This document shows, piece by piece, positions 15,551-21,444 of a stretch of 28,849 bases of DNA. The first letter of the stretch is position 1, and every line of letters begins with the position of its first letter. The position numbers and the translations under genes were made by a program. The DNA lies in the IMG/VR virus record IMGVR_UViG_3300046499_000400, positions 1 through 28,849 of that record. One strand, 5' to 3'. The DNA is from a virus. The notes under the pieces are model-generated. The model saw only the letters and a list, made by a program, of their open reading frames with translations. It was not told the DNA's origin and did not search any database.

Positions 15551-15569
15551 TACGCTGAGCACGAGAAAG

Positions 15570-15598
15570 GCCCCGCGGCCGTGTCACCGGCCCGGGGC
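15570..15598 (+). terminator. Leader hairpin before the small Cys protein gene
   Basis: GCCCC (15570-15574) pairs with GGGGC (15594-15598), and the inner GCGGCCG/CGGCC also pairs. It sits 23 bases before the ATG at 15622. It could act as an attenuator or as an end point for leftward-region transcripts. Confidence 0.45.
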
Positions 15599-15621
15599 GT
15601 GGACGACCGTGGAGGGTCGAC

Positions 15622-15837
15622 ATGCAGCAGGCTACCCGGCCGCCCGAGCTGGCGGCAGTGCCCGACGGCGACGCCCTGGACCGCGACCAGCTGCACGCCG
15701 ACGCGTGCTGGCGCTGCGGGACACACCGGGGCCCACTCGTCCCCGACGGCCACGTCTCCACCGAGTCCGCAGAACCCGGCGCCCGACTCGGCTGGGCCGT
15801 CGCCGCATGCCTGCCGTGCGCGAGGAGAGCAGCGTGA
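15622..15837 (+). CDS. Small zinc-ribbon-like protein
   Basis: A 71-residue + strand protein from an ATG behind GGAGGG. Two Cys pairs are visible: CWRC near residue 29 and CLPC near residue 63, about 30 residues apart, as in small zinc ribbons. A basic C-terminus follows (ARRAA). Similar small proteins are common in actinobacterial mobile elements, but I know no function. It is coupled to the next gene by a GTGA overlap. Confidence 0.65.
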   Translation: MQQATRPPELAAVPDGDALDRDQLHADACWRCGTHRGPLVPDGHVSTESAEPGARLGWAVAACLPCARRAA

Positions 15838-16028
15838 GCGCCCGCTTCGAGGCCCGACAGATGGGCCCGACGGACCCACACCCGCGCATGTGGGGCATCT
15901 GGGACCACACGGCCGGCGACTGGGTCCACAACGACGGTGACGTCGAGCGGTACACGATGAAGCACTCCGCTGACGCCTGGCTCGCCGGCATGCGCTACAT
16001 GCAGGACCGCGCCGTCAACCGCGAGTAG
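15834..16028 (+). CDS. Small hypothetical protein
   Basis: A 64-residue protein from a GTG overlapping the preceding stop by four bases, behind GAGGAGAG. It is rich in Trp, Met and His (MWGIWDHTAGDWVHNDGDVE) and ends in a helix (AWLAGMRYMQDRAV). No family is recognised. It forms a two-gene unit with the zinc-ribbon-like gene and converges on the UTRA-type GntR gene with only seven bases between stops and no visible hairpin. Confidence 0.6.
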   Translation: MSARFEARQMGPTDPHPRMWGIWDHTAGDWVHNDGDVERYTMKHSADAWLAGMRYMQDRAVNRE

Positions 16029-16035
16029 TGGCCCG

Positions 16036-16650
16036 CTACCTGAGCCGGAGACGCCACCTATCGGCGGGCATGACGATGTCTGCGATCTCGACGGGCTTGC
16101 CGTCGGCGTCGTAGCGGGTCCGCATGACGCGCCATGCCGGCGCCCCCGTTGCCAGGCCGAGCTGCCCAGCCTCGTCGGCTGTGAGCTGGTGCAGATCGGC
16201 CTCCACTCCGCACGTGGCCCAGGTCGAAGGTCGCAGCCCGACCCACCATTGCGTGATGAGGTGGCTGGGCTTGTAGTCCGGGTCAAGGCATTCGGTGGCC
16301 TGCCACTCGACTTGCGTGCCTGTATCGATGCCGAGCCGGGCTGCCTGGTCTGCGTCTGCCGGCGAGGCGCCGATGGCATGCTCGCCGGTGGGGTACGGCC
16401 AGTCGGCATCCGGGTCGATGAGGGTACGCACAGCAGGAGGATGCGCCACGTACAGGCGTGAGCGGCGGGATCCTTCGAGAAGACCTTCGTGCCGGACGAC
16501 GCTGATGCCGCGCCGGGCTTCGGCGATGCTGACGCCGAGTTCGGCGGCTAACTGGGCCTGCGAGGAAATCTGGCAGCCGGGGGGCCAGGCGCCCGTGGCG
16601 ATCCGGCGGCGCACTTCGTCGGCAACGCGCCGGTAAGGCGCGTCAGGCAT
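16036..16650 (-). CDS. GntR/HutC-family regulator with UTRA domain
   Basis: A 204-residue protein on the - strand. Residues 1-70 are a GntR winged helix (PYRRVADEVRRRIATGAWPP, QLAAELGVSIAEARRGISVV). Residues 80-204 fit a shortened UTRA effector-binding domain (VEWQATECLD, HLITQWWVGLRPSTW, TGAPAWRVMRTRYDADGKPV, EIADIVMPADRW). Usual family members are about 240 residues, so the effector domain is trimmed in its first half. The ligand cannot be told from sequence. A second GntR gene lies 570 bases away on the same strand. Dyads upstream (16695-16710 and 16766-16780) may be its targets. Confidence 0.85.
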   Translation of the reverse strand: MPDAPYRRVADEVRRRIATGAWPPGCQISSQAQLAAELGVSIAEARRGISVVRHEGLLEGSRRSRLYVAHPPAVRTLIDPDADWPYPTGEHAIGASPADADQAARLGIDTGTQVEWQATECLDPDYKPSHLITQWWVGLRPSTWATCGVEADLHQLTADEAGQLGLATGAPAWRVMRTRYDADGKPVEIADIVMPADRWRLRLR

Positions 16651-16694
16651 CGTGACTCCTGGCTACCGTGGGTGAGCTGTGCCGCACACGCTAG

Positions 16695-16710
16695 AGATGC
16701 GTCAGCATCT
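16695..16710. promoter_or_regulatory. Dyad upstream of the UTRA-type regulator
   Basis: AGATGC-GTCA-GCATCT is a perfect 6-bp dyad 45 bases upstream of the start at 16650. It is followed by TACG-TTCA-CGTA. The position fits an operator or promoter-proximal binding site. Confidence 0.45.
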
Positions 16711-16765
16711 ACGTTCACGTAGCCGTACGGGCGGGTAAGGCAGGCACCGGAACGTCTTGCTCCAC

Positions 16766-16846
16766 ATGGCGAAGTCGCCACTTTGAGCTGGCTGCGGCAG
16801 CGAACCTTCGCACGAGGCCCGCGCTCCACCCATATGGCGGAGTCGC
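16766..16846. repeat. Direct repeat ATGGCGRAGTCGC, two copies
   Basis: Copies start at 16766 and 16834, differ at one base, and are each preceded by GCTCCAC. The first copy sits in the perfect palindrome TGGCGA-AG-TCGCCA (16767-16780). They could be arm sites for the integrase or an accessory factor, or operators. Confidence 0.5.
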
Positions 16847-16854
16847 AGTCAGGA

Positions 16855-16889
16855 CCGCCCCTGCGCCCCTCGATAGGGTGCAGGGGCGG
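16855..16889. terminator. Strong hairpin left of attP
   Basis: CCGCCCCTGC (16855-16864) and GCAGGGGCGG (16880-16889) are perfect 10-bp arms; inside, CCCT pairs with AGGG. It has no coding context and probably insulates the attachment region. Confidence 0.7.
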
Positions 16890-16948
16890 GCCAGTTCCGG
16901 GGCAGTCGATTCTCGGCCATTGATGATCGATTAGGGACCAACCGCCTA

Positions 16949-16988
16949 GCCCAAAAGTGGTTTGGGCCGACCAGGCAAAACGCCTGGT
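16949..16988. repeat. Two tandem hairpins beside the attP core
   Basis: GCCCAAA-N5-TTTGGGC (16949-16967) and ACCAGGC-N5-GCCTGGT (16970-16988) are both perfect 7-bp stems, two bases apart and 25 bases from the attP core. They could be terminators or protein-binding sites. Confidence 0.6.
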
Positions 16989-17013
16989 GAGCACAGCGCT
17001 CAATCCGCAATAC

Positions 17014-17055
17014 CTTCTAAGCGGTAGGTCGCAGGTTCGAATCCTGCTGGGGGCG
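17014..17055 (+). other. attP: attP core: 3' part of a tRNA-Arg(UCU) gene
   Basis: The sequence reads as the 3' half of a tRNA. It has an anticodon loop CTTCTAA (anticodon TCT at 17016-17018), 3' anticodon stem GCGGT, variable loop, T arm GCAGG-TTCGAAT-CCTGC, acceptor strand TGGGGGC and discriminator G. It strongly resembles bacterial tRNA-Arg(UCU), such as argU. The 5' half is missing, so it is not a working tRNA gene. An integrase starts 114 bases downstream. This is how phages keep the host tRNA intact after integration. Confidence 0.85.
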
Positions 17056-17120
17056 CAAACATAGCCTGACCTGCAAGAACGTTAGGCCGGTTCGGTCACT
17101 GGCCAGGAGCACACCGAACA

Positions 17121-17162
17121 TCCGCCTACCGCCTAGGCAGAACGACTTAACGGCCCTAACGT
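17121..17162. promoter_or_regulatory. Probable integrase arm sites and promoter
   Basis: CCGCCTA occurs at 17122 and 17130, and ACCGCCTAG at 17128 repeats 16941-16949 on the other side of the core. CCTACCGC (17125-17132) is the inverse of GCGGTAGG in the core. ACGTTAGGCCG (17079-17089) is inverted at 17151-17162 with one bulge. TAACGT at 17157 could be a -10 box seven bases before the start. Confidence 0.5.
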
Positions 17163-17168
17163 GACTTC

Positions 17169-18155
17169 ATGGCCCACAGCACAGTCGTTGCAGCCCCCCA
17201 GGAGCCCGACCCGAGCCGACTCGACCTGACTCCCCTCGTCGCCTCCTGGATCCGATCGATCCGCGCCCGCAACCTCAGCGTCAACACCCAGAAGATCTAC
17301 GAGCACGCCGCGCTGTCCCTCGCCCGGTTCCTCCGCGAGGACTACCAGCGCGCCACCCCCGAGAGCCGGCCCGCACCCGCCGAGATCGACGACCTCCACC
17401 GCGAGCACGTCGAGGCGCACATCACCGCCCTGCTGGAACGCACCAGCCCGGGCAACGCGCACCAGGCATTCCGCAGCCTCAAGACGTTCTTCAACTGGCT
17501 GGTCGACGAGGAGGAGATTGACCGCTCCCCCATGCGCACCATGAAGCCGCCAATCGTCGACGAGGTCGAGGTGCCAGTCGTCCCCGACGATGCCCTGCGC
17601 AGACTCCTCAAGGAGTGCGCCGGCCGCGACTTCGAGAGCCGCCGCGACACCGCCATCGTCATGCTGTTCATCGACACCGGCGTGCGGCTCTCCGAGCTGA
17701 CCGTGCGCAACGTCCAACATCTCGATCTCGACCTGTTCGTCTTCCACGTCGTCGGCAAGGGCGGCCGGGAACGAGCGGTGCCGTTCGGCCGCCAGACCGC
17801 GCAGGCCGTCGACCGGTACCTGCGGGCCTACGCCAAGCACATCGGCCGCACCCTGGAGGACGAGGACCCGCTGTGGGTCGGCGTGAAGACCCGGCGTGCG
17901 ATGAGGAAGTGGGGGGTGGCGGACATCGTCGAGCGCCGCGCCCGGAGTGCCGGCCTCCCGCACATTCATCCGCACCAGTTCCGGCACACGTTCGCCCATC
18001 AGTGGAAGGTGAACGGCGGCAACGAGGATGCGCTGATGCGGATCACCGGGTGGCGGAGCCGGGAAATGCTGAACCGCTACGGGGCGTCGGCTGGCGCCGA
18101 GAGGGCGCGGCAGGAGCATAAAGCCCTGAGCCCCGGAGACCGCCTCACCAAGTAG
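17169..18155 (+). CDS. int: Phage integrase, XerC/D-like tyrosine recombinase
   Basis: A 328-residue tyrosine recombinase. Residues 20-115 form the SAM-like DNA-binding domain (NLSVNTQKIYEHAALSLARF, AHQAFRSLKTFFNWLVDEEE). The catalytic domain has Arg173 (DTGVRLSEL), Lys197 (VVGKGGRERAVPFG), His269-x-x-Arg272 (HPHQFRHTF) and nucleophile Tyr304 (MLNRYG). The second His position is Trp295 (ITGWRS), a substitution tolerated in this family. No ribosome-binding site precedes the ATG and a possible -10 box lies seven bases before it, so the mRNA may be leaderless. Its place beside the tRNA-derived attP makes it the likely integrase. Confidence 0.92.
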   Translation: MAHSTVVAAPQEPDPSRLDLTPLVASWIRSIRARNLSVNTQKIYEHAALSLARFLREDYQRATPESRPAPAEIDDLHREHVEAHITALLERTSPGNAHQAFRSLKTFFNWLVDEEEIDRSPMRTMKPPIVDEVEVPVVPDDALRRLLKECAGRDFESRRDTAIVMLFIDTGVRLSELTVRNVQHLDLDLFVFHVVGKGGRERAVPFGRQTAQAVDRYLRAYAKHIGRTLEDEDPLWVGVKTRRAMRKWGVADIVERRARSAGLPHIHPHQFRHTFAHQWKVNGGNEDALMRITGWRSREMLNRYGASAGAERARQEHKALSPGDRLTK

Positions 18156-18171
18156 GCATCTCCGGGGCTCA
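18127..18171. terminator. Terminator overlapping the integrase stop codon
   Basis: TGAGCCCCGGAGA (18127-18139) and TCTCCGGGGCTCA (18159-18171) are perfect 13-bp arms. The left arm encodes residues near the integrase C-terminus and the stop codon lies in the loop. It separates the integrase from the convergent gene ending at 18187. Confidence 0.85.
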
Positions 18172-18186
18172 CAGTGGCCCTCTTGG

Positions 18187-18378
18187 CTATGAAGCCGAGG
18201 GGGCCGCGATGTTCCACCCGTCCGGCCCGTAACGGGCCAGCAGAAGAACGCCGAGCAGGTCGGCGGCATCTTCGGGGTGCTCGGAGTCGAGGGCTGCGTA
18301 CGCCCGCCCGTCGACCTCGACGAGCACAACCGGGGCGGCAGGGTCGAGTCGGCGGTACTGCAGGTGCACTTCGGTCAC
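18187..18378 (-). CDS. Small hypothetical protein
   Basis: A 63-residue - strand protein. The GTG at 18378 is preferred over longer in-frame starts because AAGGGGGG lies just upstream on that strand and the protein looks compact from there. It is a beta-rich, acidic protein (APVVLVEVDGRAYAALDSEH) with a helix (AADLLGVLLLARY) and a Trp-containing end. No family is recognised. Its upstream region carries an 11-bp inverted repeat and a near-perfect palindrome, so it is probably a regulated gene of the lysogeny region. Confidence 0.65.
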   Translation of the reverse strand: MTEVHLQYRRLDPAAPVVLVEVDGRAYAALDSEHPEDAADLLGVLLLARYGPDGWNIAAPSAS

Positions 18379-18394
18379 AAGACCCCCTTGTCCC

Positions 18395-18484
18395 CGCGCG
18401 TTCGACTGGACATGAGGGATCGAACGCGCGTGCGAATCGCACGAGGCGTGACCTACCATACGCGTACACAGAGCACCCAGTCAG
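18395..18484 (-). promoter_or_regulatory. Promoter with palindromes for the gene at 18378
   Basis: CGCGCGTTCGA (18395-18405) and TCGAACGCGCG (18420-18430) are perfect inverted 11-mers. CGTGCGA-A-TCGCACG (18429-18443) is a perfect palindrome with one central base. On the - strand CTGACT (18479-18484) and TATGGT (18455-18460) are spaced by 18 bases like -35/-10 boxes, placing both palindromes downstream of the start point. Confidence 0.6.
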
Positions 18485-18531
18485 CAGATTGTGAACGCCC
18501 TGTTAAAACTCTGGAGTGCTCTGCTCCGCTT

Positions 18532-18547
18532 TGTGATGCTGATCACA
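18532..18547 (-). terminator. Small hairpin after the HTH repressor gene
   Basis: TGTGAT-GCTG-ATCACA is a perfect 6-bp stem immediately after the stop of the - strand gene at 18548. A second small stem, GGAG-N7-CTCC, lies close by. They may end the repressor transcript. Confidence 0.4.
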
Positions 18548-18955
18548 CTAGGCGTCACCCTGCTCCCGCTTCAACACCTCGTCAACAAACTTCTGAGCCT
18601 CAGGCAGGTCGCCCTCGGTCGCGCCGGCTTCGTGCACCACCTGCACTGCAACGCCGCTCCCGCGTCGGCCATGGAGTGGGTCGCCGACGACGAACCCGAT
18701 GAACTGCCGAGTCGCTGCTTCCGCCACTCGCTCGATGGGCAGACCGAGGCCGGCCGCGATCGCCCGGATCAACGCGGGGTTGACCTTCACGTCGGCGCCG
18801 CTCGCCACCTTCCAGAGCAGGTTCGGGCTTGGCTGGTAGCCGCTCGCAGGGTCGATGCTGCGGGCCGAGAGGGCAACGAAGGTGTACCGGCGTCCGGTGC
18901 CAGCGTGCTCTGCGACCAGCTCCGTGAGGGTCTGAGCCTCATCGTGGGCAGTCAT
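18548..18955 (-). CDS. Probable lysogeny repressor, XRE-like HTH protein
   Basis: A 135-residue - strand protein. The ATG at 18955 is chosen because GGAGAC lies seven bases upstream; a longer in-frame start at 19033 adds residues of no visible structure. Residues 5-80 show a Cro/C1-type HTH arrangement (LTELVAEHAG, PSPNLLWKVASGADVKVNPA, LIRAIAAGLGLPIERVAEAA). The C-terminal part is charged and helical (DLPEAQKFVDEVLKREQ), perhaps for dimerisation. It is transcribed divergently from a second HTH gene at 19193, the classic layout of a phage immunity switch. Position next to the integrase supports a repressor role, which is inferred. Confidence 0.78.
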   Translation of the reverse strand: MTAHDEAQTLTELVAEHAGTGRRYTFVALSARSIDPASGYQPSPNLLWKVASGADVKVNPALIRAIAAGLGLPIERVAEAATRQFIGFVVGDPLHGRRGSGVAVQVVHEAGATEGDLPEAQKFVDEVLKREQGDA

Positions 18956-19192
18956 AGCGTCTCCATGTCTCCGAAGCGGGGCGAGTGTGTCGGCTGCACC
19001 CGTGGGCCTCTCCGTACATGTCATTGTCCACATACGCGAATGGGTACGGCTACCTGGTCTGCATTAAGAGACCGAAAAGAGTCTGCCTTGTGGACGTCCA
19101 AACAGTCGCATCGCCTCCCCTAGACACGGCCCGCAGCGCTGTGCTTAGCTATCCCCATCCCCGAACGGGGACGGGCTCACGGAGGACAGTCC
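18956..19192. promoter_or_regulatory. Divergent lysogeny switch region
   Basis: These 237 bases lie between the two divergent HTH genes. GTCCACA (19027-19033) is inverted as TGTGGAC (19090-19096), 63 bp apart. GGTCT-N8-AGACC (19056-19073) is a perfect dyad. TAGACA (19121) and TTAGCT (19145) could be the + strand -35/-10 with an 18-bp spacer. TCCCC-GAAC-GGGGA (19158-19171) forms a small leader hairpin. Box choice is tentative. Confidence 0.5.
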
Positions 19193-19534
19193 ATGCCGTC
19201 AGACCGGTACCGGCTCCACGACGGACCGCTGCTCAGGCGCCTGATGCGCTACCCCGAGTCGGACGGGGTTGAGCACACAGAGCGCAGTCTCGCTCAGGCC
19301 GTAGGCGTGTCATGGAGCAAGGTGCATCGCCTCATAACGGGCGAACGCCCCACCGTCACACAAGAGGAAGCACGCAGGATCGCCCGATCCGTAGGCGTGT
19401 CCACCAAGGCGCTTTTCGCGCCACCAGCATCCCCATTCGAGGATGCGAACAAGGAGGAGAAACCGGATGGACCCCCAGGAGCGGAGCCTCAGGGCGCGAC
19501 TCGCGGCGCATGTCAGCTGGGCGAACACCCCTGA
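19193..19534 (+). CDS. Cro-like HTH regulator
   Basis: A 113-residue protein from an ATG behind GGAGG at 19181-19185. Residues 28-75 are a clear XRE-type HTH (ERSLAQAVGVSWSKVHRLIT, then VTQEEARRIARSVGVSTKAL). The C-terminus is a polar low-complexity tail (EDANKEEKPDGPPGAEP). It is divergent from the probable repressor and heads the rightward early operon, so a Cro or early-activator role is likely. The last 68 bases overlap the next gene, which has its own strong ribosome-binding site inside this one. Confidence 0.8.
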   Translation: MPSDRYRLHDGPLLRRLMRYPESDGVEHTERSLAQAVGVSWSKVHRLITGERPTVTQEEARRIARSVGVSTKALFAPPASPFEDANKEEKPDGPPGAEPQGATRGACQLGEHP

Positions 19535-19739
19535 CCCCGCCAGCCGAACCGCAAAGGCCCGGGCCGCACAGCTGGCGCGGTTCGAGCGGGAAGTCGACCC
19601 CGAGGGCGTGCTGCCCGAGGCCGAGCGGATGCGCCGCGCCGAGCACGCCAAGAAGGCGTACTACACGCGGCTCGCACTCAAGGCCGCCAGCAGCCGCCGC
19701 ATCAAGCGCGAGACGAAGGCCGGCCCCGCCGCGGCCTGA
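19467..19739 (+). CDS. Conserved small actinobacterial phage/plasmid protein
   Basis: A 90-residue protein. ATG 19467 is chosen over 19443 because AAGGAGGAG (19451-19459) is well placed before it. It is helical and Arg/Ala-rich: a LAAHVSWANTPDPASRTAKA segment, then FEREVDPEGVLPEAERMRRA. I have seen this pattern in many Streptomyces genomes next to XRE genes, but no function is known to me. It overlaps the Cro-like gene by 68 bases in another frame. Confidence 0.72.
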   Translation: MDPQERSLRARLAAHVSWANTPDPASRTAKARAAQLARFEREVDPEGVLPEAERMRRAEHAKKAYYTRLALKAASSRRIKRETKAGPAAA

Positions 19740-19809
19740 CATGCAGAAGGCCGCCCGGTGCGAACGGACGGCCAGACCAACCCCACCAACCCAAGGAAGT
19801 GAGGCGGCC

Positions 19810-20277
19810 ATGAGCCAGCCTACCCGAACCCTCCCCACCATCCGGCCCATCTCCGGCCCTCTGGCTGCCGCGGCGGCCATCGTCAAGCAGTTCCCCGCCC
19901 TGCCGGTCGCGACGATCGAGGCGCACCCGCAGTGGGGGCTCACCATCCACATGCACGACAGCTGCCGCCAGGACTTCCGCCGCTGGGTTGACGCGCTGGA
20001 CCTGTCCGAGGCGAAGCCGCGGGTGGTCGACAGCGTGGACCCGTTCCTGTCCCTCAGCGCTTCCGGCTTGTACGCGGAGGTGGCGGTGGTGGTGCGGGCG
20101 TACGTGGCGCTGTCGGTGTTGCCGGAGCGGATCACGGACGCTGCGGCGGAGGTTGAGCTGCTGGGGCTGTGGCTGGACGTGCACGGCGACCAGAAGAAGT
20201 GGACGCAGGACGTGCAGCTGGCGCACGCAAGGGCTGTGGCGTCGTCGAGGGCCGCGCGCAGGGACGGTGCCCTGTGA
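19810..20277 (+). CDS. Hypothetical early protein
   Basis: A 155-residue protein from an ATG behind AAGGAAGTGAGG. The N-terminal half contains a small beta motif (IEAHPQWGLTIHMHDSCRQD), and the rest is helical, with AEVAVVVRAYVALSVLPERI and a Trp-rich helix (LGLWLDVHGDQKKWTQ). No family recognised. The stop overlaps the GTG of the next small gene by four bases. Confidence 0.68.
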   Translation: MSQPTRTLPTIRPISGPLAAAAAIVKQFPALPVATIEAHPQWGLTIHMHDSCRQDFRRWVDALDLSEAKPRVVDSVDPFLSLSASGLYAEVAVVVRAYVALSVLPERITDAAAEVELLGLWLDVHGDQKKWTQDVQLAHARAVASSRAARRDGAL

Positions 20278-20390
20278 GTGAGGGCCTCATGGACTTCTTG
20301 ACCGCCCTGGTGGTGGTCGTTCTTTACCTCGGGTTCTGCGCTGAGTACACGCGCACCGAGGACCACACCGACAACGAGAAGGACGCCTGA
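20274..20390 (+). CDS. Very small single-pass membrane protein
   Basis: A 38-residue reading frame from a GTG that overlaps the preceding stop (GTGA) and ends in a stop overlapping the next ATG (TGATG). It contains one hydrophobic helix (DFLTALVVVVLYLGFC) followed by an acidic tail (EYTRTEDHTDNEKDA). Coupling on both sides and the clean membrane segment argue that it is real. An ATG at 20289 is an alternative start. The function is unknown. Confidence 0.6.
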   Translation: MSEGLMDFLTALVVVVLYLGFCAEYTRTEDHTDNEKDA

Positions 20391-20593
20391 TGGGCACCAG
20401 CACTGACCTGAACGCCGAGATCGACACGCCGTGGATGAACGTGGTGCTGACTGCCCGCGGGGTCCGCAACGACACGCTCCGCCAGCTCGCGGAGGCCATG
20501 GCGGAGGACTCGGAGCGCGTCATCTTCGAGCTCCGGCAGCTGGCCGCCGCCCCGGTCGCCGTCGTGATCCCCCTGCAGAAGAGGAGCGCGTGA
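20390..20593 (+). CDS. Small hypothetical protein
   Basis: A 67-residue protein coupled to both neighbours by TGATG overlaps. It has a central helix (RNDTLRQLAEAMAEDSERVI) and a short hydrophobic strand near the end (PVAVVIPLQ). No family is recognised; it may be a small regulatory or accessory protein of the early operon. Confidence 0.58.
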   Translation: MGTSTDLNAEIDTPWMNVVLTARGVRNDTLRQLAEAMAEDSERVIFELRQLAAAPVAVVIPLQKRSA

Positions 20594-20943
20594 TGCCGTT
20601 CATCTCCAGCCGCCGGCTGAACAGGATGCTGGCCCGCATCGACCGGCTGACCGTCCGTGCGGAGAACGCCGAGCACGAGGCCGTGGTGCAGGCCAACGCC
20701 ACGTCGCTGATCGCCCAGCGGCAGGTGGCCAGCGAGGGCACCATCGCCGGCGCCCGCGCTGCGCTGGCCGCCCCTTACCTGGAGGTTCGGGCGCGGTGCG
20801 AGCGACTGGAGAAGGCCAACGCCGCACTGACCCGCGACAACGCGGCCCTACGTGACCGCCTGTGGGACGCCCTCGGCTACACGGACGCACAGCGTGCCGC
20901 CATCGAGTCCGGCAAGGGCGAGCCCATGAAGACCAACGCCTGA
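20593..20943 (+). CDS. Coiled-coil protein, unknown function
   Basis: A 116-residue, mostly helical protein starting at an ATG that overlaps the previous stop. Heptad-like spacing is visible in RRLNRMLARIDRLTVRAENA and in RCERLEKANAALTRDNAALR, suggesting a dimeric coiled coil. The end is a short charged tail (SGKGEPMKTNA). It is the last gene before a strong hairpin in the early operon. Confidence 0.65.
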   Translation: MPFISSRRLNRMLARIDRLTVRAENAEHEAVVQANATSLIAQRQVASEGTIAGARAALAAPYLEVRARCERLEKANAALTRDNAALRDRLWDALGYTDAQRAAIESGKGEPMKTNA

Positions 20944-20957
20944 CCCTGTCCCACCCC

Positions 20958-20980
20958 GGCCGGGGCCGCCAGCCCCGGCC
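20958..20980 (+). terminator. Hairpin within the early operon
   Basis: GGCCGGGGC (20958-20966) and GCCCCGGCC (20972-20980) are perfect 9-bp arms with a CGCCA loop. It lies between coupled gene blocks, so it may be an attenuator or partial terminator. Confidence 0.68.
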
Positions 20981-20997
20981 ACGCACCTGGAGGCCCG

Positions 20998-21444
20998 ATG
21001 CCCTACCGCTCCCGCACCGATGACGAACTCCGAGCCGCGCTCGTCAAGCACAGCACCCGCACCGACACCGGCTGCCTGGAATGGACCGGTGTCATCGACC
21101 GGGGCGGCTACGGCCGGATCAGTCACCGCGGCAAGACCCTCCTCGTGCACCGCTTGTCGTACGAGCTGCACGTCGGCTCGATAGCGGACGGCCTGCACAT
21201 CGATCACCTGTGCAGCAACCGCCGGTGCATGGACCCGGCGCACCTGGAGGCGGTGACGCCGCGCGAGAACAACCTGCGTTGCGGCTGCTGGGGCGGGGTC
21301 AACGCGCCGAAGACGCACTGCCCGCAGGGCCACCCGTACGACCGGCTCAACACGTATCTGCACGGAGGACGCCGGCACTGCCGCGCGTGCCGCCGCACCG
21401 CGTCCTTCCGCCACTACCTCAAGACCCGCGGAGCAAAGACATGA
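20998..21444 (+). CDS. HNH endonuclease (HNH_3-type)
   Basis: A 148-residue protein from an ATG behind TGGAGG. It has the HNH homing-type core: WTGVIDRGGYGRISHRGKT, LLVHRLSYELHVG, then HIDHLCSNRRCMDPAHLEAV, with the catalytic His pair in HIDHLC and the ordering Asn in ENNLR. The C-terminus has a further zinc-like knot (HCPQGHPYD, RRHCRACRR). It could act as a free-standing homing nuclease or as a recombination nuclease. It is fused by an ATGA overlap to the exonuclease gene. Confidence 0.87.
   Translation: MPYRSRTDDELRAALVKHSTRTDTGCLEWTGVIDRGGYGRISHRGKTLLVHRLSYELHVGSIADGLHIDHLCSNRRCMDPAHLEAVTPRENNLRCGCWGGVNAPKTHCPQGHPYDRLNTYLHGGRRHCRACRRTASFRHYLKTRGAKT

Larger units (their letters stand above)
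16651..17168. other. Non-coding attachment region (518 bp)
   Basis: No convincing gene lies here. From left to right it holds a hairpin-forming dyad (16695-16710), two copies of ATGGCGRAGTCGC (16766 and 16834), a strong terminator-like hairpin (16855-16889), two tandem hairpins (16949-16988), the tRNA-Arg-like attP core (17014-17055), repeated CCGCCTA motifs and an inverted repeat before the integrase start. Confidence 0.75.

Noticed and set aside
17014-17055. A complete tRNA-Arg gene
   Set aside because: Only the anticodon loop onward is present; the upstream bases do not pair as a 5' half. It is better explained as an attachment core.
18491-19123. A + strand membrane-like open frame opposite the HTH repressor
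   Set aside because: The hydrophobic start is short, the rest is a shadow of the - strand HTH gene, and no ribosome-binding site is visible.
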